Source of the DNA: Warburgia ugandensis
Taxonomy: Eukaryota > Streptophyta > Magnoliopsida > Canellales > Canellaceae
Direction: 5' to 3'
DNA: 64,000 nucleotides
Assembly: GCA_035236585.1 (NCBI GenBank)
Contig: CP141132.1
Coordinates: 55,307,880 to 55,371,879 of the forward strand
The notes under the pieces: model-generated
Seen by the model: only the letters and a program-made list of their open reading frames with translations
Database searches by the model: none
Told to the model about the DNA's origin: nothing
Part shown: positions 1 through 13,848 of the stretch, one piece after another
Layout: each line of letters begins with the position of its first letter
Numbering within the stretch: position 1 is the first letter of the stretch
Program-made: the position numbers and the translations under genes

Positions 1-420
1 ATTGATTAATTTGGAAATTTATATAGAATTAACTATATTAAATGTTCTATTTTAATTAAAATATGAAACAAAATAATTTGTGATAAAAATTAGTACCATT
101 AGATTCTACGCTCAAAATGGAAACCAACGCCTCAAAGAACGCCAAAAATAGAGCTCGTATGACCAAGTTATGGACGTTTAAAGATCAAGGGCATTTTTGG
201 AATTTATCTTTAAAATGAAAACAGGATGAAAATGCAAGGGGTCATTTTGATAATGACGCACCTCTTCTTCTCCACTGACTTCTCCTTCAGCTGTCGCGCC
301 TGCGTTGCCTTTGCAGCGCGGAGTCGGAAAAGATGGCGGCACCGCCATGGAACAGCACCACCCTACTCCCTCTATAAATTCCCCCACTCCCCTCTTCCAA
401 AACCAAGTTTTCTCCACTCC
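1..420 (+). repeat. Partial left LTR of the Tekay/Del-like element
   Basis: It is homologous to about 3,584-4,015. It contains a promoter-like TATAAAT at 373-379 in the same context as the TATAAAT at 3,968-3,974 in the right LTR. The extreme 5' end (about 60 bases, judged from the right LTR) is outside the window. Confidence 0.7.
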
Positions 421-755
421 GCTCCAAAAATTTGATATAATAGGGTCATTAGAAGATTTTGAAGATGATCTAACAAGGATGACAGATCTGTGATAATAGA
501 TTAATCATGACATGAACCTATAAGAGAGGTGATGCATGGACAGAACGTCAAGGAAATTATTGAAACACTACATGGATTTATTCAGAATATAGGCTGATCA
601 AGGATTTCAATGATATTAGTATAGTTTAGCATTTCTTAGAAGCATTCAGTTTATCATATCTGTTGAGTAAAGGAGTAAATGTAGTCTCGATTATATGCAA
701 GAAAGCAAACAGAAACATTAATCTAAGGGGATAAAAGGAGGATTTTGACTAAATA

Positions 756-878
<123 letters not shown>

Positions 879-3522
879 CTATAAGTATTTGGTAAATACT
901 GAATATTCAAAAGAAGAATATCATGACTTTATTGAGGAAAGAATAGATGCATACAAATCTTTCATCTTGAATCATATGGGAAGGTAAACCAATCAAATTT
1001 GAAGGAATAATAATAGTTGAGTTGGTGATTTTATTGTAAAAGAGTATAATAGAGATAAAACAAATGGGATTTAAGACTTTGAGTAGAGTATCGAATTTAA
1101 GGACATTATGCTACAAGAAATTTTCAAAGAAGAATGGTGATTAACTAGAAATTAAATTCTACAAGCAGTTTAATGTCTATATCAATTGTTGCAATTAGAA
1201 TCATATCGGATCCATTAGCTTATGAGGAACACCAGTGGATGTAGTCCATAAAGAGGAAAAGTTGATGATATCCTACCTCGCCACTATATGATTAAATAAA
1301 GTTATATTGAAAAAGGAAACAAGCCAAGACAGCAACTTGTCCATTTGTTTTTCAGCAATAGGGTATCATCAAGGATCAATTTGATGTCTTGATATCATAG
1401 AGGAAGATTGGAAGTGCAAGTATCTTAAGGCCATTATTTAATCATTACCTTTGGAGTAGTGTTGACTGAATAAAGGTATCCCACCTTAATTAATCAAATA
1501 CATTAGTATCTATGAGGCAATAGTCTAAGTTATGTACTAAGAGGGATGTTATAAGTACTTAGACATGAGTTTTCCCTAAAAGAAGTTACTTGTTAGACTA
1601 AGTCATTTGAGGGTTTCAGGTCAGTTAATTACACTACGTCATGGAAGAACTATGAGTACAATGAATACAGTAGCAACTAAGATAGAAGCAAAAATAAGAA
1701 GCGATCTAAACCAATGCGAAAGATTTTCCAAACCTTAATAGATACCATGACTAGGTGTAGAGGTCACTTTGGGTCTGAAAGATGCTGTTGACTTGGATTG
1801 AAAAGAAAGGCAAATAAGCACCAATCGCTTTAGAGACCTTTGAGCTTATAACCTATATATCTGGAAAGAGATCAACAGGTAATCGAATTAATTCTCTTTC
1901 TATGTTTAAGAAAATGTTCCATGCTTACCTGAGTGTTTTTCAAACTTGTTGATTTAGCAGCTTCAACACAACTTGATATAATAGCTATTGAGTGAGAATT
2001 ATTGTTATAAGCTAAGTATGAGGGGACACTTGAAAGATAAAATTTGAGGAGTTGAGAGAATCACTACTTATGATGATACCTCTTGAAAATTAAGACTGAA
2101 TGGTTGATGATAAAACCTTGATAAAAGATTGAACAATATATTGATATAGGAAATGAAAGGAGAAAAGTTGAGGTAGCCAACACATTATAAGTAATATCTA
2201 ATGTTAAATTTCCTTTAAACAAAAAGTTAGTTGTTATATGCATGTACCAAGTACGAAAAATCAATTGAAGGAATTTCCTAAGGACTAACTTTACTAGATC
2301 GAGTATAGAACTTTTGGTCTAAAAGGTCATGAAGAAAATCATCAAGCAAGGAAAAGATAAAGAGGATAATGACAAAGGATTCAATCATGACCTAGCAAGG
2401 GTACTCTGTTATGGATAAGAGACTTTTGACATGATTATGAATATTGTTGGAAATCCTAATGACAATTTTATGTGAATAGTGAGATAGGCCTCTGGACAAG
2501 AACATTTGACCTATGATGATGAATAGACCATTAACATTTGACATGAGTTTGGATAAATTCTTCAAGGAGAAAAGCATTTGATGGATTCAATAATTATGAA
2601 ACTGGGTATATAGTTAGGATATTTTACTTTCAGTATTGGCTTTCATGGTTTTATTTTGAATGTAAACTTTTCTTATGGAATCAAGTCACATATGGAAAAT
2701 GACAGACAATTGAAATTCAAAGTTAATCAAGGGTTTGGCTTTTATCATTGATATAATTGGAGGACACATGATACTATATCAGCTATTGAAGTATCTTAGG
2801 GGAAAATATAAAGCAAAGAAGATAAGAACCAAAGTTAGACATAATAGAAAGAATGTCACTTTTTGGGACTTTTACTAATAACATACATCCTTTAGAAGGA
2901 GACATTGATGATGAGCACTAAATGGAAGACAAGAGGAAAAAACGAGACTATCCCATGCTATTCAAAATGGAATATGAGAAATAAGATGATATGATCTCAA
3001 AGATGGAGTAATTTATACATGAGTAGGGGAGTATGGTCATCTGAGGAGACTATCCTATATATGATTAGAGGAGTATGAGCACCTAAGGATTCGTAGTTGT
3101 ACGAACTACAGCTATAAACCGGTATTGTTAAAATGGCAAGTATGGAACTATGTATCAGAATACGCAGTGAAAGCGACCCTTATATACTTAAAGTAAACAG
3201 GTAAGATATACTGACGTTTTATATGTAAGGCCTTTGTAGAAGGAATTATAAAGATGATAAATTGAGAATGTGCCTAGGATTGGTTGCAAGATAGGATGAA
3301 CAGAATTTTAAGAACAACATTACTCTAATTATTAACCCAATTGGAGTATTGGATGACGGAATAATGAACTATTAGACAAAATAAGTATGGAATGAAGCAA
3401 AGGGAATTTCTTAGTTTGAATTCTAAGGGAGTCCTCAAGAAGAATATGCCCATCAAGAAGACAGCTGACTTGAAGGTAATAGTTTGTGGAATTTCGAGGA
3501 CAAAATTCTTTAAAGGGGGTAA

Positions 3523-6365
3523 TGATATAATGACTCGAACATTTGACACTATTTTTGCATCACTTTTACTATATTGAGAGAGAAATTAATTAAATTGGAA
3601 ATTTATATAGAATTAAATATATTAAATGTTCTATTTTAATTAAAATATGACATAAAGGAATTTGTGAGAAAAATTAGCACCATTAGATTCTATGCTCAAA
3701 ATGGAATCCAACGCCTTGAAGAATGCCAAAAACAAAGCTTGTATGACTAAGTTATGGACGTTTAAAGATCAAGGGCATTTTTAGAATTTTTCTTTAAAAC
3801 GAAAATAGGCTGAAAACACAGGGAGTCATTTTGATAACGACACCCCCCTTCTTCTCCACGACCATTCCACCGACTTCTCCTCCAGCTGTCGCGCCTGCAC
3901 AACCTTTGTAGCGTGGTGCCAGAAAAGATGGCAGCACCACCATGGAATGGCACCGCCTTACTCCCTCTATAAATTCCCCCACTCCCCTCTTCCAAAACCA
4001 AGTTTTCTCCACTCCAGACGATCCCAAAACCAGATCTGGCAACAAGGGTTGCAGCTGCATTTGAAGCCTCTGATTGGGCAGCAAAGAGGGCTTCCAGTTA
4101 CGATTCTCCTCCTCATAATACTCCTCTCTCTTCCCTCTCCCTTTTCCCCCAGATCCTGGCTGGATCTGGTAGTTTTCCAACTAGAAATCGTCGGAGGAAG
4201 ATGGGTCCAAAACTAGACCCATCATAGATGATGCAGGGACGCTACGCGTGATGTCCCAAGGACACTACATGTGACGTGCGCCCGAGGTGCACTCCCTGGG
4301 GCGGTCCTCGCTCGCTCGCTGCGTGCTGGTGTGGGTCAGGCTCGATCGGGACGCACGGGGCGTCCTAGGAGCCAAGGAGTCGAGATGCTCTACACCCACG
4401 TCAAAGACGTGTCTGCGGGATGCCTCCTGGGACGCACGCTGTAGCACCGCTCGAGCATGTGCCAGCATGCAACCACGATAGCGGCTTGACCAGGACAGCC
4501 ATGTGTCCTGGGAACCGCAACGTGTAGGCCCTACGTGACGATTCTAGTTCATTTGTTGATGTGCGAAGTTAAAAATGCAAGTACGGAGGATGTAAGACTC
4601 TGATTGATGATCCAAAAGAACCATTGCATCTGTATTGACAATGCGGACCTAATGAGACTATAAAATTTAGGATTAGACTATAAGTTAGGATTAGAGGACT
4701 ATTTAGTATGACTATAGCCTGAAAACTATAGAGATCTTCTAGATCTACCAGATCAAAGATGATCAAACCTCATAGATTGGTCTATTGGATCTACATGCCT
4801 AGATCTACTCTAAATTTCAACCCTTGAAATATAGATCTGACCATCCAAGTCAAGTATAAACCTATTCTAAGCATAAGGACAAGTGATTTAGGAAATTTGA
4901 TCGTCCAATTACACGATTTTGATGACATAAAAGTTAGTAAAGGTAGATCTATCCCTTAATCTAGAAATCTAAATAGTGATCTATAAATGGATAGAAAATG
5001 ATATTTGAATCCTTGTTATCCATTAATATCCAGGGTTTCACAGAAGTGATGCAGGGTCAAGTAGTGAAGAACGTGATTCGAGGAACATCGAGGTAGGTAG
5101 TCCGCTACTACTATGTTTCCAAATGCATTTCCAAAAATCTAAATGCTTTATTCCTGATGACCGCCATTAGTGTGCTTTTTGAGATATCATCTTTACATAA
5201 AGATGTATGAGGATTTTTACTTACGATCTTGAATGCAATTAATTGCATGAGACTGATTTTAGGAATGCATTGCTCTCATGTTTACAATGATTGCTATATG
5301 GGTTACATGAGTATATCTTTTTTGAGCTAATGAGGATGGTGGTCACTATGCTAAGTAGGTAGATCGCCAAATGAGGCAACCTACAGTAGGAACAAATCTT
5401 GAGTTCCAAGTGGGCAGATCGCCGAAGGAGGCAGCCTATGATGGGAACAAAACATGGAATTCCAAATGGGCAGATCACCAAATGAGGCAGCCCACGACAA
5501 GAATAAAGCCATTGAGTTCCAAGTGGGCAGATCGCCGAATGAGGCAACCTGTAGAGGAGCATAGTTGACCCTATGATTTCAGTTTTATCGATATGCATAT
5601 AGTAATAAGCTGGACATACACAAGTACTCGCAACTAGTCGGCTTGATATGTTCACCGAGAGACTATGTGCATGATACTTCTAGTGCTACTAGCGTCTGCT
5701 TTGAATGATGACTATTTTAAGAATTTTGTGATTATTATATTTTACTCATTGGTTTGATGGGTTTGCCGAGATATTACTACTTGGTTCTATGAATTTCTAC
5801 TTCATAATTTTAGTCATATTGCTATCATTGAACATTACATGAGCCGATGTTTATGCATTTTTACACAAAAAGGAATCACTAAGGTTTTATATGGACAGCT
5901 CCTTGAAATTATGCATATTGCATGCTGTGTTTTCAAAATAGTAGTATCAAATCACCTACTAGGTATGAGGAATACTCGCCCAAATATAATATTTTTACAG
6001 ATTAGCTTTCAAAAAGATTAGAAGAAGCATCAGAAAATGTTAGTGTTATGATCAAGTGAATGAAGAGGAGACAAGTATAAATTGTAAGTATATGACCTAC
6101 CCTTTGGACATGTATCTATAATAACTACAATTGAACTGTGTTGTGACTGGATAGACCTGGGAAATATTTATGTTTTCTTTGTCTATCAGAATTTCCTTAT
6201 TCACCTTGAAAGCAAATGACATTTGGGGTTTTCAAAATGAATTTAAAACAAAAACATTTTTTGCTGCATCGCATTGTTTTCTAAAAGTATTTTCAAATAG
6301 GGATCGATCCCGCCTTAGGAATTAGTTTTGCATTTAAAATGCATGTGAAAACTTGAGTCGTCACA
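3523..6365 (+). repeat. Right LTR of the Tekay/Del-like element (about 2.84 kb)
   Basis: It is bounded by a polypurine tract upstream and by the GAGTCGTCACA terminus at 6,355-6,365. It holds a TATAAAT promoter motif at 3,968-3,974, a GC-richer stretch at about 4,220-4,530, a tandem repeat at 5,361-5,555, and a GTAT...ATAC hairpin-like module followed by a TTTTTACAG at 5,955-6,000 that also occurs in two other LTRs of this window. Confidence 0.7.
5361..5555 (+). repeat. Tandem repeat, about 56 bp x 4, inside an LTR
   Basis: The core AGATCGCC (one copy AGATCACC) recurs at 5,361, 5,416, 5,472 and 5,529, each followed by a GAGGCA(A/G)CC-type string. The spacing is 55-57 bp. A short open frame across it is a by-product of the repeat. 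Confidence 0.85.
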
Positions 6366-8342
6366 GAATTCAAGGAAGCAATTGGAAGAATGAAGGGTGA
6401 TTAGAATGGGCCCATGAAAAAACCATACAATTTCATCACCTCTGTATGAAGTAAAGTCATTAAATCCACCTAAGCCATCAAGGAAAAGCTAGGAGAAGCC
6501 AAGCGATTCAAACCATTGAAGCCAAGGATGTAATCCATGAAGCCAAGTCATAGGAGCCATCAAAGTGAAACTTCAAGACATCTAAGCCATGCCACATGGA
6601 GCCACATGATTGGAGGAGATTTCAAGCAAAAATTAATAGGATAGTTAGCATAAAAGTTTACTTCTCAAACAATGATAGGTGTCATGTTAAGGTGGACCAA
6701 TGGGAGAAGAGCCTAAACTATTATTCTTTATTTTTCTTCTTTTCTTTCTTCTCTCTCTATCTCTCCATCTTTCGCTCTCTTTCCTCCCTCTTTCTTCTCT
6801 TGTTCCACCCCTCAACATGAAACACTTAGAAGGCGGGGGAGTACCATGCAATTTTACACAAAAAGTGGCGCCTCCCCCCCTTGGTTGTCTTAGGGTTTCA
6901 CTCCTTTTAACCTTATAATTCCATCTCCTTCCACTTACCTTCTTAGATTCCTTATCTTACCCAACTTCTTGCTCAAAATCTATCCTACATTCCCTTCCCT
7001 ATTAGGACTCTTTAGAGGTTGAAAACCATATAAAAGTAAGGGGATCTCTACACATAACCCTAAGGAATTCTACGCTCACTTTTGGGATGGCATTCCATGC
7101 TCAGTTCCTTTATCTCCATACAAGCTGTCAATGCATCATTTAAGGTGAAGTTCTATGCCTATTTCAAGTTACAGCACCTCTTCTTCCATTAGTTTTCAAG
7201 TCTTTTTCCAGGTTGGTTCTATATCCTATTTCCTTTCCTAATTGTTTGATTTCTTTCTATTTCCATGCACCTAGTTTCTTTACTTATTTTTCCTTAGAGT
7301 TTTTCTTTGTTTTGTGCTTAAGATCCTTTTATCCAAGGGCCACTAATCTCTTATAGTGATATCTAAGAGATAATAGCCTTTGTATCAAGTTCTAGTTCCT
7401 TAAAGTCCTTTATTTCCAAACCTTTCCATTGCTTATCTTACCTTAGTCATCTATTGCTTTCCTTTCTCATCTTTTCACTCTATTTTCCTTTGGTTCTCTC
7501 TTTAATTCACATGCTTGCAAGTTGAGATTTGATAGTTGGATATTTTCAAGAAGATTAAAGACAATATTTTGATTAAATTTCATGATGTGCACCCCTCTCT
7601 TGATGTATATGTTAAATATGCACTCTTCATGTACAATTTCAATTCAATCAATGACTTGAATACTGTGCAATGTCTAGGAATGTTTTACTTTCTTTGAATC
7701 TTGTTTTTTTCATGATCGTTAGGCATGCTCTTCCTTAGATAAGTTGTTTATTTCCTTGTTAGTTCTTGCCTAGATTTTCATGCATTAGTTTAAATTAGGT
7801 TCATACATTCCATTCTAATTTAATTCATGCATTCTTTCTATCTTAGCCCCATGCACATTAACTTGTTTTAGTTTTGCATGTTATGGTTGATTAGTTGAGT
7901 CTTGTTTATGTTTAGTTAGTCATTGTTATGTTTAGTGGCATGTTGATTTGGTTTTGGATAGTTTCTAATTTTAGTTTTAGGAAAGTTTTATTTTTAAAAA
8001 GTGTCATTTTTAGCAAGTTTCCATTTGTTGAATTTTTTTTAGATTCATTTATTCTAGTTTTGCATGAGTTTCTTTTATTTAATGCATGTTATGAAAGTTT
8101 ATAATTTCATTGAAGATCTTTACTTTTAGAATGTTTCCTTTAGTTCATGCTCTTAATTCCATTCATGTTTCCATTTCCATGTTATTTACATTCCTAGTTT
8201 AGATCAAATTTAATCTCTTTTTGGCTAGGATAGGTGGTTTGAGCAAGATTTAATCAACATACTCCTTGTGGGATTTTCCTTATATGTGTACATCTACTAC
8301 AATTAATTCATGTGCTTGCGAGTAATTTTAAGAAATATATCA
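6366..8342 (+). repeat. Athila-like LTR (3' portion)
   Basis: The repeated AAGCCA/AGCCATCA-rich stretch at 6,460-6,610 recurs at 14,250-14,350, about 27,740-27,870 and about 36,370-36,520, all in the same position of LTRs. The LTR ends in CA at 8,342, directly before the degenerate primer-binding site. The 5' part is presumably left of the window, beyond the inserted element that ends at 6,365. Confidence 0.65.
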
Positions 8343-9401
8343 AGTTTTTTGCCCCATTGCTATGGAATTGTAATGGATTTGTGGTTGGATCTTTGTTCAC
8401 ATTATTTATCTCTAGTCATAGTTCTAGATTTGGGTTTTGTATTTATGTTTCCATATTTTTCTAATTCCTCAAAAATTGACATATTTCTTTTATTTTGTAC
8501 GAGGGGAATGTAGTAAAAAGGAGCTGCAGTGATCTTGTGGACCAAAGCTTCATCATCATAATTAGGATTTTCTTGCTTTTTAGATTAGGGTTTTCTTTTT
8601 TTGAGGGAATTTGAAGTGAGGATCCATTGTAATTTGCAATTATTTATTTATTTTAAATGGGTTGTAATAATGCAGGCCAAGTGTGGGGTATGGTGGCATA
8701 CACTTGATCTTCATTAGAAATCTCACTGCAAGTTTCTCTCACTCTCTTTTATTTTCCTAGTATAGTTGCATTTACTATAATTTGCAATGTGATAATAGTA
8801 TAATCCATATAGTTTAGGGTCATTCATTATAACTTGTTGCATGTTATTTAGGTTGTTGCATTAGTTTGATCTTATTTAACAAAGGTTAGCCTGAGCTCGA
8901 CTATAACCAAGGCATAGGCTATCTGGTTATAGTCTCTTATCTATTAATCTATGGATCCTTTATTAGGTAGCATTTATGTAGACATTAGTTTCCTTTCTTT
9001 ATAATTGCATTGCACATTTAATTGCTTTATGGTGGATGTTCACATTGATAGTAAGGGCCCCATGGGAGCCCTCATAAGATAAGGATTGGATTTCCTCATG
9101 AGATCCTTGGTCCACCTGGGTAATCAGATCAATTCCTTGTATGTTTTCCATCCTAACCCTTAAAGATTAATTTAAAATCAAGTAGCAAGAGACTTAGGGT
9201 ATCGAGCTTGTAGGACCTTTTTTAAAGGACTAGATTTACTGCCACTCTAGTGGCTTTTAGCATCATGGTTATAGTGGGTACATAAAATCCAAGTGATCCT
9301 ACACCTCTCATTAATGTTTGTTAAGGTCAAAACACCTCCTTACATGAGAATTTGTATTAACCACTTTAGAGCAGAACCTAACTAGTAAGCAATAGTTCAA
9401 C

Positions 9402-9761
9402 TTGGATAAAAGGAGGAGCTATCTAGATCTAGTTCTAAAAATTACCATGATATACATTATGAGGAAGAATAGTGAGAAAACCCTTAACATAGATGCAAGG
9501 ATGGATATATCATATGATCCTTCTGAGCTACAAAGTTTCCAGCCATGCCTGGAATCCTCCAACCCATATCCACTAGAGTCATGTCTTGTTCTTTTTTTTT
9601 ATTTTAATATAAAGACTTCCTTTGATGAAATGAATGATTATTTTGATACTACACTACTAATGGATACTTCTCAATGGAAACCCCAAGGAGGATCTGCTAC
9701 AATTCCTGACAATCACATTAAGCCACGCAATGTAGAAGATGTACCCAATTGGGACCTATAG
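9402..9761 (+). pseudogene. gag-related remnant of the pol-less Athila-like element
   Basis: An open stretch whose C-terminal part (a DTSQW string, then NVEDVPNWDL) matches the stretch at 24,645-24,908 (NTSQW, NVENVPDWDL). The two copies lie at equivalent places of two related elements. This position argues for an element-encoded, gag-like or accessory product and not a host gene. I do not recognise a domain. It is a fossil. Confidence 0.45.
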
Positions 9762-11090
9762 ACTTTATTGGACCAATCACCAGATAACATTATAGGTCTA
9801 CTTGAAACCTTACATGTGCTTCCATAATAAGAAGAAATTCAATTGATGTTCTGGCCCAACATCAATCAACTATAGGGTACACATTAAAGACACTAAGGTT
9901 TTAAGCCCCATTATTTCTCTACGTCAAGAAAAATAAGAACATCCTTTTAGGGAAATCTAGAAAACTTAAAACCCAATTTTAGGAATATTTAAGGGAGGAG
10001 GAAAATTATGTAATGATTGTCATGGGCACTACCATTCCTCAATTTTGGTAAAATTAGGACCATTCATCTCGATTTAGTTCTAAGAAATTTAAATTCACTA
10101 TGGTCTATTTTGTCATTGTATTACCCCCACCCAAAAATATTAGGTAAAGGATGTATATTGAACACCATGAAATTATTAAGTGGAGTGAGAAATTCCTCCA
10201 TTTCATTGGTAGGATTAGAAATTAGATAAACTAGTTAGGTTTAGGTTTAGAGTAGAGTAAGTGGAATAGTTAGTTAATTTAGTTTGGAATGTGTCTAGTA
10301 GAAAGCATTAAACTAAGCACTTACTAGGATGTAACCGAAGGGTTTTTAAACTCTCGGTATTCTTTATTACCCATTCATCATATAGGAGTCCTATGTATTA
10401 GAATATTAGGGACAATGTTTTGCTCAAGTAGGGGAGTGTAGATATGCATGTGATTTCTGAGTTTTTCTAGTTTAATAAAAAAAAATGTTTTAAGGTCAAA
10501 GTTTCTTTACTATGATGAGAATTGATATTTTAGAATCTTAATATTTCTTTGACTTTAACTTCTTAATAAAAATGCATATGGTTAATTATGCATATTATTC
10601 ATGTCTTTAAGTGTTTAATGAAAGTTAAATCTTAGAATATACTTATACATAGTGCATAGTCCAGATGCATAGATAGTTATGACTTAGAGACCCTAACAAA
10701 AATCAATGGAAACCTAGACCCTATGAGCATTATTGACTATCATCCTTTTTAGGGTGATATCTCTAATTGCATATTTTCTTTAGCATACATAAATATGAAA
10801 GGTCCTAATATCTTTGTTTTGGTCAAAATGCCAAGAAATAGGAGCACTAACTTTCTTTCTTGAACATTTATTAAATTTGATAGGCTTTAAGAAACCTAGG
10901 AAATGATATAGGTCATCCTTGTTTCAGCCTTGAGAAATAAAGCCTAAGTTAGACTCTTTGAGACTCTTGGTAAGCCTTTTCTTTTCAAAAATGCCATTTA
11001 CCTTAACCCAAAACCTAAATAAATATACATTACATATCTTTCAAAAATGAGTAAAGATGGTAAAGAAAGAAGAAAAAAAAAGGACAAAAG

Positions 11091-11091
11091 T

Positions 11092-11146
<55 letters not shown>

Positions 11147-12895
11147 AGACCTTATCCCAATTAGGGGTTGGCCACATGAATCTTATTCCTCCATTCCTCT
11201 CTATTAAGTATCATGGCTTCATTTAGTCCAACAGTTTTTAAATCTTTTCTCACCAATTCTACCCACGTTCTTTTGGGACTTCCCCTTGCCCTTTTAGAAC
11301 CTTCTACCTGCATTGCCATAGTCCTTCTAACAGGTGTCATTTTCGATCTCCTTTGGACATGTCCAAACCATCTAAGTCTAATCTCCCTATCCTATTACTT
11401 ATTGGTGCTACCCTTAAGTTTCCTCTAATGTTTTCATTCATAATTCTATACTTTATTGTCTTGCCACTCATCCATCTCAACATCCTCATTTCCGCGATGC
11501 TCATCCTATGAACATGATGTTCCTTAAGTGCCCAACACTCCGATCCACAAAGCATGGCAGTCCTTATGGCCTTCCTATAGAATTTTCCTTTTAGTTTGAG
11601 TGGTACCTGCTAATCACACAAAACTCTAGATGCACATATCCATTTGTTCCAACCCACTTGGATTCTCTAGGTAACCTCCCTCTCAATCTCTCCACTCTCA
11701 TGAATCATTGATCCTAAGTACCAAAAGTGGTCTTTTACAAGGACTTATTGGTTATCAATCTTAACTGATGTTCCACTCCTACTCCTCTCCTTGCTAAAAT
11801 TGCATTCCATATATTCTACCTTAGTTTGACTGATTTTAAATCCTTTGGATTCTATTGCTTCTCTCCATAACTCTAGCTTTGTGTTTAAGTCCTTCCTTAT
11901 CTTATCAAGTAAGACTATATCATCTACAAATAGCATGCACCTTGGAATCTCTTCGTGTAGATGTTTTGTTAACTCATCCATAACCAACATGAAAAGGTAT
12001 GGGCTCAATACCGATCCTTGGTGCAATCCTATAGTGATAAAAATATCAATAGTCTAGCCACTAGTGGTCTTAACATTTGTCACTGCTCCTTCATGCATAT
12101 CTTTAAATATGTCTATATACCACCGTGAAACCCCTTTCTCGCCCAACACCCTCCATATTAACTCTCTAGGGACTCTATCAAAAGCTTTCTCTATATTACT
12201 CTATCAATTGTCTTAGTAAGAAAATAGCTTCCATGATAAACCTCCTAAGCATGAAACCAAACTAGCTCTCTGATACATTTGTTTCATGTCATAGCCTCTT
12301 CTCAATCACTCTTTCAAAAAGTTTCATAGTGTGGCTCATAAGTTTGATCCCCTGATAATTAGTGTAGCTCTATATGTCTCCTTTATTCTTATAAATTATT
12401 ACAATAGATTTTTTCCTCCATTCATCTAACATTTTCTTTGATTTTATAATCTTGTTAAACAACTTGGTCAACCAAACTACTCCAATACCTCCCATATGTT
12501 TCCAAACCTCCACTAGTATACCATTAGGCTCCATGGCCTTTCTTGGTTTCATATTTTTCAAGGCCTCTTTCACTTTAAGTATTCTAATCCTACATGCATA
12601 TCTATAATGTCCAATGTTAATTAGGTTTATAGCATTTTAAATCCCTATAATCTCATATTCATTGTCATTTAACAAATTTTGAAAGTAAGTTTCCCACCTT
12701 TATTTGATCTCCTCATCTTTCACTAGTAATCTTTGATCATCACTTCTAATGCACTTAACATGATATAAGTCCTTACCATTTTGTTCTCTTATTTTTGCAA
12801 CTTTAAACACATCTTTCTCACCTTCTCTTGATCCTAGTCTACTATAGAGGTCATCATATGCCTTAAGTTTATCCTCACTTACTATTCTCTTATCA
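11091..12895 (-). mobile_element. RTE-clade LINE, 5'-truncated, with 7-bp target-site duplication
   Basis: Read on the minus strand this is the 3' part of an RTE-type non-LTR retrotransposon. In order: the linker between endonuclease and RT (about 12,895-12,600, with REQNGKDL and a WETYFQNLL string); the RT fingers (12,573-12,370: LKNMKPRKAMEPNGILVEVW, then YKNKGDI); the RT palm (12,026-11,745: HQGSVLSPYLF and the catalytic FVDD where FADD is usual); the RTE C-terminal segment (11,555-11,337: GSECW, MRMLRWMSG); and the 3' end, which on the plus strand reads (TCA)n at 11,092-11,144. The endonuclease is missing. The exact direct repeat ACAAAAG at 11,084-11,090 and 12,896-12,902 fits a target-site duplication and fixes both ends. 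The frames are interrupted several times, so it is inactive. It lies antisense within the Athila-like remnant. Confidence 0.9.
11092..11144. repeat. (TCA)n tract, 3' tail of the RTE LINE
   Basis: About 17 trinucleotide units, followed by the conserved RTE 3' end AAGACCTTATCCCAATTAGG. RTE-clade LINEs end in simple repeats instead of poly(A). A second LINE copy with the same 3' end but a shorter tail lies at 57,591. Confidence 0.9.
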
Positions 12896-13848
12896 ACAAA
12901 AGAAAAATGGATAATAGTCTAAGAAGTGAAAAATATCAAAGTGATGACAAAAGAAAGTCTTTCCCTCTAGGATAAATAAGTACAACAACAAAAAAAGTCA
13001 AAAAGAAATATTAGAAAAAGAATTATCAAGAAAGAGAAAAGTTGTGAAGAGAAAGGAAAAATGGAAAAGATATTTATTTTAGTACAAGTAAGAGGAAAGT
13101 TGTCCAACATTTCTTGAAGACCACTACTTAGTTTGAAACATTGAATCCTTTGTACCTTTTTTTTTTCAAAACCATTACCAAGCTTATGTTTCATCCTATC
13201 TAAAGACCTATTGATCTTAAGGTGGAATATAGCCTTAAAAAGGACATAAATGGAATGGAATTAAAGTGAAATACCCTTGCTAGTCTCAGTAATGTCATCC
13301 ATTCTTAAAGATCACATTTCTTAGTCTCATTTATGCTTAAAATTATGTGAACATCAGTATCTTTGGATTTAGTCACATGGTGAGAGAATTTTGTTTGACC
13401 CCTTTTCTCTGAGCGCTCTATTTCTGAGTGCACACTTATGAGAATTAGAGGTCAAAACATTATTCCAATAGAGTATAAGCATATTTGTATAGAAGTCCAA
13501 ACTCATATAGCTTGTACACACACTAACTCTGAGATATAACTATAATAAAATGGCTTTGTTATGTGAATAACTTGTACAAGTTTTCATTCATATTTATTAA
13601 GTTGTTAAAGACAGTAGATTGCTAATGGATGAGAATTGAAATAAAGGACTTAGTCAACCAAATTTTGTGGTTATATTCACTGAAGACCCTCATGAGGCTT
13701 AACTCGTCCATTAGAGGTAACCCAAGGGTTTAATGGCTTGTTGCATATGCTAAACGCAATTGTGAGTACCTATGAAAATGATAATCATTTTTATTTTCAT
13801 ATTTTTTGCATATTTTGCATAAGACTAACAAAATATTGGTTGGTGGTG

